Counted from the stretch's first letter, positions 9,538-17,940 are shown. The stretch: 64,000 nt of DNA from CBDBES01 sp965204465 (GCA_965204465.1 CBDBES010000002.1:496001-560000), one strand, 5' to 3'. Numbers and translations: made by a program. Notes: generated from the letters alone by a model not told the origin.

Positions 9538-10452
9538 ATGAGTGAAATCAACAATCATGATATAATCACTAAAAAAGTTTTATCCAATAAAAAGTATGCT
9601 GTTGATTTCCTTAAAAATATTCTTCAGAGTAAAATAGCATCTAAACTAGATTTCAAAAAACTTAAAATTGAAAAAGGAGACTTTATAGACTCTGAAGGGA
9701 AAGAAAGATTTACAGATATTTTATACAGTATCCCCACCCAAAAGGGAGGCAGGATTGGTATTTTTTGCCTGGTAGAACATAAATCATATATTGATAAAAA
9801 TATACATGCACAGTTATTGCTGTATTTAGCAGGTATTTACAAAGTTAAAAAATACGCAGTAATCCCATTGGTTCTTTATCATGGTAAAGAAAAGTGGACA
9901 GTTGCCTTGAATTTTGCTGCTTCTCTTTTAATTCCTGATGAGATGAGAAATGAACTTAAGCAATATATTCCAGATTTTCATTATGATTTATTTGATCTTA
10001 GATCAGATAAAACAGACATTACTTATTTTTCTTTAGCTCTTCAGGCATTTCTTAAGAGCTTAAAAGACATCTGGTATTTATCGGACAGGAAAAACCTTGA
10101 ATCTCTTTTTAGGAATTACTTCAAACCTGTGTATAAGGGAAATGAAAAATTGCTTGATAATTTATTTGATTATATTATACATACTATCAGCAGACTTGAT
10201 ATCAGGTTTGTAGTTAAGATTGCTATTAAATATATTTCAGAAGACTCAGGAGGTAAGATCATGACCATTGCAGAACAACTTGAAAAGAAAGGCAGGGAGG
10301 AAGGCATGCAGAAAGGCATGCAGAAAGGCAGGGAGGAAGGCAGGGCAGAAGTCGCTTTAAAGCTTTTGACAAAGAATATTTCGATTGATATTATTTCAGA
10401 AACCACTGGCCTTTCGGTAGAGGAAATTGAGAAATTAAGAAAAAATAGTTAA
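9538..10452 (+). CDS. Rpn family recombination-promoting nuclease / putative transposase
   Basis: 304-residue PD-(D/E)xK-type nuclease of the Rpn (YhgA/PDDEXK_2) family, DNA-cleaving proteins linked to recombination and, in E. coli, to phage defence. The active-site pattern is visible as D60 (FTDILY), E80 and K82 (LVEHKSY). The C-terminus has the charged coiled stretch with GREEGMQKGMQKGREEG repeats and the small helical end SETTGLSVEEIEKLRK usual in the family. A strong Shine-Dalgarno and ATG inside the gene (ATG 10261) would yield a C-terminal fragment, as described for RpnS antitoxins. The last 6 bases before and through the stop begin a 61-bp duplication. It stands at the head of a restriction island. 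Confidence 0.88.
   Translation: MSEINNHDIITKKVLSNKKYAVDFLKNILQSKIASKLDFKKLKIEKGDFIDSEGKERFTDILYSIPTQKGGRIGIFCLVEHKSYIDKNIHAQLLLYLAGIYKVKKYAVIPLVLYHGKEKWTVALNFAASLLIPDEMRNELKQYIPDFHYDLFDLRSDKTDITYFSLALQAFLKSLKDIWYLSDRKNLESLFRNYFKPVYKGNEKLLDNLFDYIIHTISRLDIRFVVKIAIKYISEDSGGKIMTIAEQLEKKGREEGMQKGMQKGREEGRAEVALKLLTKNISIDIISETTGLSVEEIEKLRKNS
10211..10271 (+). repeat. 61-bp direct repeat, copy 1 (inside rpn)
   Basis: Identical to 10446-10506 at an offset of 235 bases. The unit holds the internal AGGAGG and ATG of rpn. Confidence 0.95.
10248..10253 (+). promoter_or_regulatory. Internal Shine-Dalgarno AGGAGG within rpn
   Basis: A consensus AGGAGG lies inside the rpn reading frame, seven bases before an in-frame ATG at 10261. 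It is better than any site before the annotated rpn start. Its exact copy at 10483-10488 precedes the next small gene. Confidence 0.6.
10261..10452 (+). CDS. Possible internally initiated C-terminal Rpn product (RpnS-like)
   Basis: In-frame with rpn, an ATG preceded by AGGAGG at ideal spacing would give a 63-residue peptide starting MTIAEQLEKKG and covering only the charged repeats and the terminal helical domain. In E. coli, Rpn genes make such a short C-terminal protein from an internal start, and it binds and inhibits the full-length nuclease. Here the arrangement is seen in sequence; expression and inhibition are inference. Confidence 0.45.
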   Translation: MTIAEQLEKKGREEGMQKGMQKGREEGRAEVALKLLTKNISIDIISETTGLSVEEIEKLRKNS

Positions 10453-10506
10453 GATTGCTATTAAATATATTTCAGAAGACTCAGGAGGTAAGATCATGAC
10501 CATTGC
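10446..10506 (+). repeat. 61-bp direct repeat, copy 2 (start of the next gene)
   Basis: Exact copy of 10211-10271. It begins inside the last codons of rpn and ends four codons into the following small gene, supplying that gene with its ribosome site and start codon. Confidence 0.95.
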
Positions 10507-10747
10507 GTCACTGTCTTTTATGCCAAAACTAATTACGCATCGTATATATGAAAGGATATTTGAGCTACTTGAAAAATATCCTGAAGGTATAAGTTGGTCG
10601 GAGCTATTAAAAAAAATTGAAATATTGGAACCTGACGCGCATACAAAAACAGTAAATGGTTGCGTTTGGAAACTTATAGAGAAATATCCGAGTGAGATTT
10701 ATAAGCCATCTAAAGGAATTTTTCGTTTGGTAAAGTATAAGGAGTAA
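10496..10747 (+). CDS. Small chimeric protein: RpnS-type start fused to a helix-turn-helix-like domain
   Basis: 83 residues. The first four codons (MTIA) and the AGGAGG ribosome site are the duplicated rpn segment; the rest (from about residue 10: LITHRIYERIFELLEKYPEG, then WSELLKKIE, TVNGCVWKLIEKYPSEIYKPSKGIFRLV) looks like a small winged-helix or HARE-type domain, with a helix-helix-helix pattern and a short C-terminal beta wing. I do not recognise a named family. The gene seems to have been captured by, or recombined next to, rpn. Whether it makes a functional regulator or is a leftover is unknown. Confidence 0.5.
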   Translation: MTIASLSFMPKLITHRIYERIFELLEKYPEGISWSELLKKIEILEPDAHTKTVNGCVWKLIEKYPSEIYKPSKGIFRLVKYKE

Positions 10748-10752
10748 GTATT

Positions 10753-10836
10753 TTGGAACACTCATTTTGGTTAGAAAAATGGAGAGAGGCTAAAGTGGAG
10801 CCTCCTCAGTTTCATCAAAAAGACCTGTGCCCGTAG
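10753..10836 (+). pseudogene. Remnant of a thiopurine S-methyltransferase-like N-terminus
   Basis: Twenty-seven codons then TAG. The peptide begins LEHSFWLEKWREAKVEPPQF and ends HQKDLCP; the pattern FW-x2-W-x8-FHQ resembles the first residues of thiopurine methyltransferases (FWxxRWxxxxxGFHQ). Nothing of the SAM-binding core follows, as hsdM lies directly downstream on the other strand. The match is short, so identity is tentative. Confidence 0.35.
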
Positions 10837-10877
10837 GGTGAAAATAACTATGTGGAATGCCGTTCAACATCTCCATC

Positions 10878-12494
10878 CTATGGCAATGGGGGCAGCCCCA
10901 ACTCTTTTAGAAATTGGTTATGTTTTGCAACGCTTTCCTCCGCTTTCTTTTCAATATTGGCCAGCGCGGTATTTACTTCTTTTAAGTCGATTTTTTCTTC
11001 TGCCTTTGCCGTGCTTACATACCGGGAAATATTCAGGTTAAAATCGTTCTTTTCTATTTCTTCCATTGAGACCCTTCTGGCATAACGCTCCACAGAATTC
11101 TTTGGGCGTTTGCTATATGTTTCTACGATCTTCTCAATGTCTTTTTCGCGGAGTTGGTTTTGCCGTTTTCCTTTTTCGTAATTTTCTTCGCTGCTGGCAT
11201 TAATAAAAAGAACATCATCCTCTTTTTTGCATTTCTTTAAAACTAAAATACAAACAGGGATACCCGTTGAAAAAAACAAATTCGTCGGTAAACTGATCAC
11301 CGTATCAATATTGTCGTCTTTTAAAAGCTTGGTGCGGATCTTCTTTTCAACGCCGCCGCGGAACAAGACACCATGGGGCAAGATGATTGCCATAACCCCC
11401 TCATCACTCAAAAAGTGCAAGCCATGCAATAAGAAAGCGAAATCGGCAGCCGATTTTGGCGCTAATCCATAGTTTTTAAATCGGAAATTCTTACCCATTT
11501 CTTCGGAGGGTGTCCAGCGCAGGCTAAATGGAGGATTGGCCACGATCGCATCAAATTCCATTTTTTTTGCCGGGTTCATTTGGTTTAGGATGTCCCAATC
11601 GTTGGTCAATGAATCCCCGTGGTGAATTTCAAATTCTGAATCTTTAACACCGTGCAAAAGCATGTTCATTCGAGCTAAGTTATAGGTGGTTATGTTTTTC
11701 TCTTGCCCGTAGATTCTGGCGACCCCATTTTTACCCAATTGGTTACGCACATTTAAAAGCAATGAACCCGAACCGCAGGCAAAGTCGAACACCTTATTTA
11801 TTTTTTTCTTTAAGCCGGCGCCTGGGTTTTGGCTGTCCAATGCCACAATTTTTGAAAGTATGGTAGAAATTTGCTGAGGCGTATAAAACTCACCCGCTTT
11901 TTTACCTGAACCTGCGGCAAACTGGCCGATCAAATATTCATAAGCATCGCCCAGATAATCTTTTTTTGTTGTAAACTTTGCCAACCCCTCTGCGATATTG
12001 GTGATGATCGTGCATAACTTTTTATTACGCTCCTCGTAGTCTTTGCCCAGCTTTTCTGAACTTAGGTTGATCTCTGAGAACAAGCCTTGAAAAGTGCTTT
12101 CAAAAGATTCATTTTCTATGTATTTAAACCCTTCCTGAAGCGTATCAAGTAACTCACTATTTTGCGTGCCGGCGAGTTCTGAAATGCTATCCCATAAAAA
12201 TTTGGGCTTGATCACATAATGGACCTTTCGGCGCATCTGCTTTTCAAAAATTTCAATATCTGGTGTGTTTTGTTCGTACCAAACAGCAAGCGGGGTGCTT
12301 TTATCCTCATTCAATACAGGATAATCTGAGCCTAATTCTTTTTTTGCAGCCGCCTCGTAATTATCTGACAGGTAGCGTAAAAAGAGAAACGAAAGCATGT
12401 AATCACGGAAGTCATCCGCATTCATTGCCCCCCTTAGTTCATCGGCTATACGCCAAAGTATTTTGCCTAATTCTTGTTGTTTTTGTTCAGTCAT
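10878..12494 (-). CDS. hsdM: Type I restriction-modification system, methyltransferase subunit HsdM
   Basis: 538-residue N6-adenine DNA methyltransferase of the type I system; pairs with HsdS to methylate the target and is needed with HsdR for cleavage. An N-terminal helical HsdM domain (about 5-145) precedes the SAM-binding motif FDFACGSGSLLLN (237-249) and the catalytic NPPF at 320-323. A helical tail follows. The ATG overlaps the hsdS stop by four bases. The gene order on the minus strand is hsdR, hsdS, hsdM. Base composition is visibly richer in G and C than flanking genes, suggesting horizontal arrival. Confidence 0.96.
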   Translation of the reverse strand: MTEQKQQELGKILWRIADELRGAMNADDFRDYMLSFLFLRYLSDNYEAAAKKELGSDYPVLNEDKSTPLAVWYEQNTPDIEIFEKQMRRKVHYVIKPKFLWDSISELAGTQNSELLDTLQEGFKYIENESFESTFQGLFSEINLSSEKLGKDYEERNKKLCTIITNIAEGLAKFTTKKDYLGDAYEYLIGQFAAGSGKKAGEFYTPQQISTILSKIVALDSQNPGAGLKKKINKVFDFACGSGSLLLNVRNQLGKNGVARIYGQEKNITTYNLARMNMLLHGVKDSEFEIHHGDSLTNDWDILNQMNPAKKMEFDAIVANPPFSLRWTPSEEMGKNFRFKNYGLAPKSAADFAFLLHGLHFLSDEGVMAIILPHGVLFRGGVEKKIRTKLLKDDNIDTVISLPTNLFFSTGIPVCILVLKKCKKEDDVLFINASSEENYEKGKRQNQLREKDIEKIVETYSKRPKNSVERYARRVSMEEIEKNDFNLNISRYVSTAKAEEKIDLKEVNTALANIEKKAEESVAKHNQFLKELGLPPLP

Positions 12495-13765
12495 GTTTGG
12501 GCTCCTTCATCTACGGTTGGAAATAGTCCCTGTAGCAAGCCCTTTTTGTGTTTTTTTAGGACTTCCAGCTTTTGGGCTTGGGCTGTAATCAAATCATCAA
12601 GAGAAGAAAGACAGGAGGCTATGCGCTGTTGTTCTTTGGGATTAGGAGGAATTAAAATCAGAAAACCTTCTAAATCTGAATTTTTCAAATTATTAATGTT
12701 ACCACCACCTATGGAATAGGAGATGAAGTCTTTATATTTATATGTTTGTAATAAAAATTTTGAAAAATTATTTTCAGGCCTAAATAAAGAACAGAAAGCC
12801 CCAATTGTAATTTCGCCTTCATAGTCACCGACATATTCAGCATTTTTTCCTACCAAAGGTTTACTTCCATTTGACATGCAGATGACAATATCACCTTTCT
12901 TTAAAAGTAATTCTGGAGAACAATTCTTATCTACAAAAACTAAATCCTTATCTAAAACTAACCTTTCGTTTTGAATGTTACTTGCACGAAGAACAAGCAA
13001 GCCACTTTTGGATGTATCATTTGAATTGTAAGTAAGACCTCTAATAAATGTTCCACATGTACCTAAAGTCGTCTCCTCCCACTCCCCATCCTTCTCAAAC
13101 TCCGGAAAGCGCAATGCCGGCATAGTCTCACCCTGGGCGGGAAAGAGTTTTTGTAGCAAGCCCTTTTTGTGTTTTTTTAGGACTTCCAGCTTTTGGGCTT
13201 GGGCTGTAATCAAATCATCAAGAGAAGAAAGACAGGAGGCTATGCGCTGTTGTTCTTTGGGATTAGGAGGAATTAAAATCAGAAAACCTTCTAAATCTGA
13301 ATTTTTCAAATTATTAATGTTACCACCACCTATGGAATAGGAGATGAAGTCTTTATATTTATATGTTTGTAATAAAAATTTTGAAAAATTATTTTCAGGC
13401 CTAAATAAAGAACAGAAAGCCCCAATTGTAATTTCGCCTTCATAGTCACCGACATATTCAGCATTTTTTCCTACCAAAGGTTTACTTCCATTTGACATGC
13501 AGATGACAATATCACCTTTCTTTAAAAGTAATTCTGGAGAACAATTCTTATCTACAAAAACTAAATCCTTATCTAAAACTAACCTTTCGTTTTGAATGTT
13601 ACTTGCACGAAGAACAAGCAAGCCACTTTTGGATGTATCATTTGAATTGTAAGTAAGACCTCTAATAAATGTTCCACATGTACCTAAAGTCGTCTCCTCC
13701 CACTCCCCATCCTTCTCAAACTCCGGAAAGCGCAGTTGGGGTATTAATTTTTTTTGTTTACTCAT
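12491..13765 (-). CDS. hsdS: Type I restriction-modification specificity subunit HsdS with two identical halves
   Basis: 424 residues. Normal HsdS proteins have two different target recognition domains joined by conserved helices. Here residues 11-204 and 218-411 are the same sequence: each has RFPEFEKDGEWEETTLG, a recognition domain, and the coiled helix PNPKEQQRIASCLSSLDDLI with LEVLKKHKKGLLQ. At the DNA level the two copies are a 583-bp perfect repeat. Identical domains should recognise a symmetric two-part site. The open reading frame is intact, so the protein is probably made. Assembly error at the repeat is possible but the join between copies (KLFPAQGETMPAL) is unique and in frame. Confidence 0.93.
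   Translation of the reverse strand: MSKQKKLIPQLRFPEFEKDGEWEETTLGTCGTFIRGLTYNSNDTSKSGLLVLRASNIQNERLVLDKDLVFVDKNCSPELLLKKGDIVICMSNGSKPLVGKNAEYVGDYEGEITIGAFCSLFRPENNFSKFLLQTYKYKDFISYSIGGGNINNLKNSDLEGFLILIPPNPKEQQRIASCLSSLDDLITAQAQKLEVLKKHKKGLLQKLFPAQGETMPALRFPEFEKDGEWEETTLGTCGTFIRGLTYNSNDTSKSGLLVLRASNIQNERLVLDKDLVFVDKNCSPELLLKKGDIVICMSNGSKPLVGKNAEYVGDYEGEITIGAFCSLFRPENNFSKFLLQTYKYKDFISYSIGGGNINNLKNSDLEGFLILIPPNPKEQQRIASCLSSLDDLITAQAQKLEVLKKHKKGLLQGLFPTVDEGAQT
12531..13113 (-). repeat. 583-bp perfect direct repeat in hsdS, copy encoding the second half
   Basis: Matches 13152-13734 base for base by eye at an offset of 621. The two copies are separated by 38 unique bases. Confidence 0.93.
13152..13734 (-). 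repeat. 583-bp perfect direct repeat in hsdS, copy encoding the first half
   Basis: Partner of 12531-13113. The lack of any difference implies a recent duplication or gene conversion. Confidence 0.93.
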
Positions 13766-13822
13766 TTGTCTGGATTAGGATTATAGAATTATAAAATTTC
13801 TTTGATCTCATGTGTCAAAATC

Positions 13823-16800
13823 CTATAATCTTATATAAACATTTAAGCCCGCAATTTCACGACCTTCGGCCAATTTTTTCAAAAACGGCACTAGGTCTTT
13901 CATCAATGCCTCTTCTTTGTTGGCGCGTTCTTTCCAGCCTAAATTCAATGGCTTTAATAAATCTGTAAGTTTTTCATCGTCAAAGACCATTAGACTCATA
14001 ATGTTTTCTACAAAGTCTTTCAAATCTTTGGTTGGCAATCCATGGGTTTGGGCCATCTTGGCCAGTTCTTCGTTATATTTCTTTTCCTTAAAGTTTTCGT
14101 AACCTTGGCTCAACTCTTCTACATTTTGCCCGGTATTCCAGTTTAAGGTATTGATGTAGTCTGTGAGATCTTCCTGTTCGTCCATCAGATTAGAGTTAGA
14201 TTTTAGCAAGCTAATGATCTGCCCTTGGGTCATTTTTTGTTTGGCAGGTTTTTGTTGCGTGCTGTCTGCAATCAGATTCATGATGTAATCGTAATCAATC
14301 AATGCAGAAGCAAAGAGTACAAATTCAAAATCTAGTTCTTGTACTTGAGGCGGTGCATTTTCGCCGTCTTTCTGCTGTATTTTGTGTAATTGCCTGGCGG
14401 TTTCTATGTACGAGCTTTTGAATTCCTGCAAGGTTTCCTTAGGCAATATGGATTCAATTTTTTCTTGTTGTTCTTCGCTTAGGTCGGTGTATTGGTCTAA
14501 TTGGGTTTTAATACGCTGTATTTCTTTAAAATTTTCTACAAACGCAATTTGGGCGGCGTTTCCTTTCAGGTTATACACTTCTGACGGTTGGCTGGGCAGA
14601 TCGTGTTCCTGCATAAAAGCACCCAATCTTTCCACCGCTTTTTGGTATTGATCAATCACCACTCGGGGAGGATCTACCACCCATATTTCTTTGGCTTTGC
14701 GGCTGTCTTCTCCCGAAAAGAGGGTAATGGCTTGGTTTACAGCTTCTTCTTGCTGACGGAAATCAAGAATATTCCCGTAGGGTTTGGTATCGTTCAGCAC
14801 TCGGTTGGTGCGCGAAAAGGCCTGTATAAGGCCGTGGTATTTCAGGTTTTTATCCACATATAGCGTATTAAGATATTTAGAATCAAAACCAGTAAGAAGC
14901 ATATCCACCACAATGATCAGGTCAATTTTATTTTTCCGGGGATAGTCTTTGTTGCTGTATTGTTGGTATTTGATTCGTTGCTGCACATTTTGATAGTATG
15001 AATCAAACTCATAAATAGAATGGTTCGTATCAAACTGGCTATTGTAATCGGCAATAATTTGAGTTAAGGCCTTTTTCTTTTCTTCGGGGTTTTGCTTATT
15101 GTCCTCTTTCTCTTGAGTTAAGTCTTCTTGAAGTTGTTTGACGTCAGCCGCATTTTTTTCGCTGTTCTTATCCCCATCTTTCGCTATTAATTGAACAGGT
15201 GGTGAGAATACACAAGCGATATTTAATGGTTGAAATTCTGAGTCCTGAGATTGTCGAAGGGTTTGCATTTCTTTGAATAAATCATAATAGGCTATGGCAT
15301 CGTTAATAGAAGCCGTAGCCAGCAGCGCGTTGAATTTCTGCTTATTGGTGGCGGAATAGTGTTTGTGGATAATGGCTTCTACCACAGCCTTTTGCGTGAT
15401 GCTTTCCCCGTGTTTGGGGTTTTGTCTGCCCTGGCCCTTAAAATAATCAATATTAAAACGCAGTACATTTTTATCTTCTATAGCATGGGTGATGGTGTAG
15501 GCATGCAGCTGCTTTTGAAAAATATCTTTCGTGGTTTTGTAGGTCTCCGATTGGCCTTGCCTTGTTTTATAGCTTGCATTTTTATCAAAAATAGGAGTAC
15601 CCGTAAAACCAAATAGCTGTGCATTAGGAAAGAAATCTTTAATAGCTTTGTGGTTTTCACCAAACTGCGAACGGTGGCATTCATCAAAAATAAACACAAT
15701 CCGTTTGTCGCTTAATGGTTTTAGCCTTTCTTTGTAGTTTTTCTTGCCGTTCGGGTCGAGCGCCAAACCTAACTTTTGAATGGTGGTAACGATCACCTTA
15801 TTAGCGTAATCGTTAGATAACATACGTCTTACCAGGGTTTCGGTGTTGGTGTTTTCTTCGACGCTACCTTCCTGAAATTTATTGAACTCTTCGCGGGTTT
15901 GGCGGTCAAGATCTTTGCGGTCTACCACGAAAAGGCATTCCTCAATATCGGGGTTGTTTTTTAATAATGTGGATGCTTTAAACGAGGTTAATGTTTTACC
16001 GCTGCCGGTGGTATGCCAGATATAACCGTTACCCCTGTTTTGGTGAATGCAGTCTACAATGGCCTTAACTGCATAGATCTGGTAGGGGCGCATTACAAGT
16101 AATTTCTCTTCGCTCTCTACCAGTACCATGTACTTGCTGATCATTTCGCCAAGTGTACACTTGGCCAGAAATTTTTCGGTGAATGGTTCTATATGCCTGA
16201 TCTTTTTGTTGTCTATTCCCGCCAGTTGGTAAACGGGTAAAAATTGTTCCTCTGCGTTAAATACAAAGTGTTTGTTCTTGTTGTTGGCAAAATAGTAAGT
16301 GTTTGATCGATTGCTTACAATAAACAACTGCATAAAGCATAGCAAGGAATTACTGTAGCCGTTGCCAGGATCATATTTATAATCCACAATTTGCTGCATG
16401 GCCTTTCGAGGCGAGATGTTCAGATTTTTCAATTCTATTTGCACCACCGGCAAACCGTTGATCAGAAGGATCACATCATATCGTTGGTAACTGTTGTAGG
16501 TATTGATCTTTAATTGGCTGATGACCTCGAAGTCATTTTTGCACCAGTCTTTGATGTTCACCAACGTATAATGCAAAGGGGTTCCATCTTCACGGATAAA
16601 TGAATTACGCGTCCGCAATAACTTAGAAGCGGCGAATACATCCGGCTTGATGATCTCTTCCCGTAAACGATTGAATTCCGACTCGCTTAGCTTAACCTTG
16701 TTCAGTGCTTCGAACTTTTTTTGAAAATTTATTTCAAGCGTCAACTTATTATGAATATAGGGGCGATAGGTATATTTAAGATCTTTAAGCTTTTTAATAA

Positions 16801-16831
16801 GGTCTGTTTCTATATGGTTTTCTTTAGTCAT
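13823..16831 (-). CDS. hsdR: Type I restriction-modification system, endonuclease/translocase subunit HsdR
   Basis: 1002-residue subunit that pumps and cuts unmodified DNA. The nuclease site is visible as D119, E133 and K135 (RYDVILLINGLPVVQIELKN), the helicase has Walker A HTTGSGKT (273-280), a DECH box near 383, and FGFTGTPIF as motif III. Motif VI-like FSRTNRV is near 680. The C-terminal helical region (about 790-1000) fits the HsdR coupling domain. No frameshift is seen, so the system looks intact. ATG at 16831. Fifty-seven bases separate it from hsdS. Upstream is a degenerate 34-bp repeat of its start region. Confidence 0.96.
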   Translation of the reverse strand: MTKENHIETDLIKKLKDLKYTYRPYIHNKLTLEINFQKKFEALNKVKLSESEFNRLREEIIKPDVFAASKLLRTRNSFIREDGTPLHYTLVNIKDWCKNDFEVISQLKINTYNSYQRYDVILLINGLPVVQIELKNLNISPRKAMQQIVDYKYDPGNGYSNSLLCFMQLFIVSNRSNTYYFANNKNKHFVFNAEEQFLPVYQLAGIDNKKIRHIEPFTEKFLAKCTLGEMISKYMVLVESEEKLLVMRPYQIYAVKAIVDCIHQNRGNGYIWHTTGSGKTLTSFKASTLLKNNPDIEECLFVVDRKDLDRQTREEFNKFQEGSVEENTNTETLVRRMLSNDYANKVIVTTIQKLGLALDPNGKKNYKERLKPLSDKRIVFIFDECHRSQFGENHKAIKDFFPNAQLFGFTGTPIFDKNASYKTRQGQSETYKTTKDIFQKQLHAYTITHAIEDKNVLRFNIDYFKGQGRQNPKHGESITQKAVVEAIIHKHYSATNKQKFNALLATASINDAIAYYDLFKEMQTLRQSQDSEFQPLNIACVFSPPVQLIAKDGDKNSEKNAADVKQLQEDLTQEKEDNKQNPEEKKKALTQIIADYNSQFDTNHSIYEFDSYYQNVQQRIKYQQYSNKDYPRKNKIDLIIVVDMLLTGFDSKYLNTLYVDKNLKYHGLIQAFSRTNRVLNDTKPYGNILDFRQQEEAVNQAITLFSGEDSRKAKEIWVVDPPRVVIDQYQKAVERLGAFMQEHDLPSQPSEVYNLKGNAAQIAFVENFKEIQRIKTQLDQYTDLSEEQQEKIESILPKETLQEFKSSYIETARQLHKIQQKDGENAPPQVQELDFEFVLFASALIDYDYIMNLIADSTQQKPAKQKMTQGQIISLLKSNSNLMDEQEDLTDYINTLNWNTGQNVEELSQGYENFKEKKYNEELAKMAQTHGLPTKDLKDFVENIMSLMVFDDEKLTDLLKPLNLGWKERANKEEALMKDLVPFLKKLAEGREIAGLNVYIRL

Positions 16832-16911
16832 GTATTTACCCTATTAGACGCTTGGGGTTTTAGGCCACCCTAAGACTGGTTTTCTTTTGTTATGCATTTG
16901 CCCTATTAGAC
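16816..16911. repeat. Imperfect 34-bp direct repeat at the hsdR start
   Basis: 16816-16849, which spans the hsdR start codon, and 16878-16911 agree at 30 of 34 positions without gaps (offset 62). The rest of 16832-17053 holds no gene I can support. Confidence 0.75.
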
Positions 16912-17053
16912 ATACTTGCTAAATTGAGCTCCTTTCTATTTATAGCCTCTGCTATTTCTTAAAAAGATGTTGCAGAAAAAATAAGATGCATTGTCAATCC
17001 ATGCGCTAGGTTTTGGCAATGTAGTCAAGAGTTTATTCATTCTTGTGTACAAT

Positions 17054-17940
17054 AACCAATACCGCCAAAGGCTGTATTTTGTACACATATCTTACACTAC
17101 TTGTTAGATCCCCAGGGTAGGGGGCCATGATTTCAGGTAGGAGGAAGGTGAGGGAACCGAACCGAACGACTACCTGAAATTTTCTGGACTGAATAAAGTA
17201 GTTTATCCCTATAAGAGCCTTACAATCGGGCAATGTAAAATTAACCTCTGACCAATTTGGTCATGCTCGACAAACATATTATTTCTGGATCAGAAGATTG
17301 AGAAAGACAAAGTATAATATGAAGGCACTTTTAGACATATCTAAAAAGCCTAAAAGTAATTCGAAGTCTATAGACCAGAGCCTCATTGATCTGGCTATCC
17401 AAGTCAGAAAGGATAACTATAATGCAGGTGCTAAATTGACAACCCTATTATTAAAAAGGGATCATGGAATTGAGATACATGCTTCCACATTGGGATATAT
17501 CTTCAGGCGCAAGAATATTTCCCAACAATATAGAATACCTCGAAAAAACAGCCATACAAAGCGCTATGCCTTTCAGGAGCCATTAGAGAGGGTTCAGACG
17601 GATACTGTGAACCTTGGGATAGTAGATCACAACGGGCATTCAAGGGAAGCAGGTATTGAGCATAAATTGATCCGTCCAGGAACGCCAGAGCTGAATGGTA
17701 AAGTAGAGCGTTTCAATCAAACCTTGAAGAGAGCTCTTGAAGGTAAAATCAAAAATGGAATGAGTATTATTGAGATTCAGACTATCGTAGATAACTTTGT
17801 GAATTGGTATAATAAGATCCGCCCGCACTCTTCATTAAATAACTTGACGCCATATCAAAGATTCCATCGGAATAGAATGACTAAAATAGCTTCTTAGTGT
17901 GTAAGATATGTGTACAAAGTACAGCCTAACGGCATTGGTT
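17054..17940 (+). mobile_element. Internally deleted IS481-type insertion sequence
   Basis: Imperfect inverted repeats of about 42-44 bases bound the element: 17054-17097 and 17899-17940 (shared cores ACCAAT, GGCTGTA, TTTGTACACATATCTTACAC). Between them lies a transposase lacking its catalytic middle. The outer part of the repeat recurs as solo copies near 23.57, 27.45 and 60.33 kb. Confidence 0.75.
17206..17897 (+). pseudogene. IS481-type DDE transposase, catalytic core deleted
   Basis: The readable frame opens after a TAG near 17205 and includes SDQFGHARQTYYFWIRRL, a helix-turn-helix start usual in this family, then LLDISKKPKSNSKSI and the HTH_29-like DHGIEIHASTLGYIFRR. The first catalytic Asp survives in VQTDTV, but the frame jumps at once to the family's C-terminal block PGTPELNGKVERFNQTLKRA with the catalytic Glu, then FVNWYNKIRPHSSLNNLTP. 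About 100 residues that should carry the second Asp are missing with frame kept. It cannot transpose by itself. A TTG at 17298 gives a 199-residue open frame. Confidence 0.8.

Noticed and set aside
17033..17233. 66-codon minus-strand open frame over the IS481 left end
   Set aside because: Its last third is the terminal repeat itself and the rest overlaps the transposase's own upstream region.
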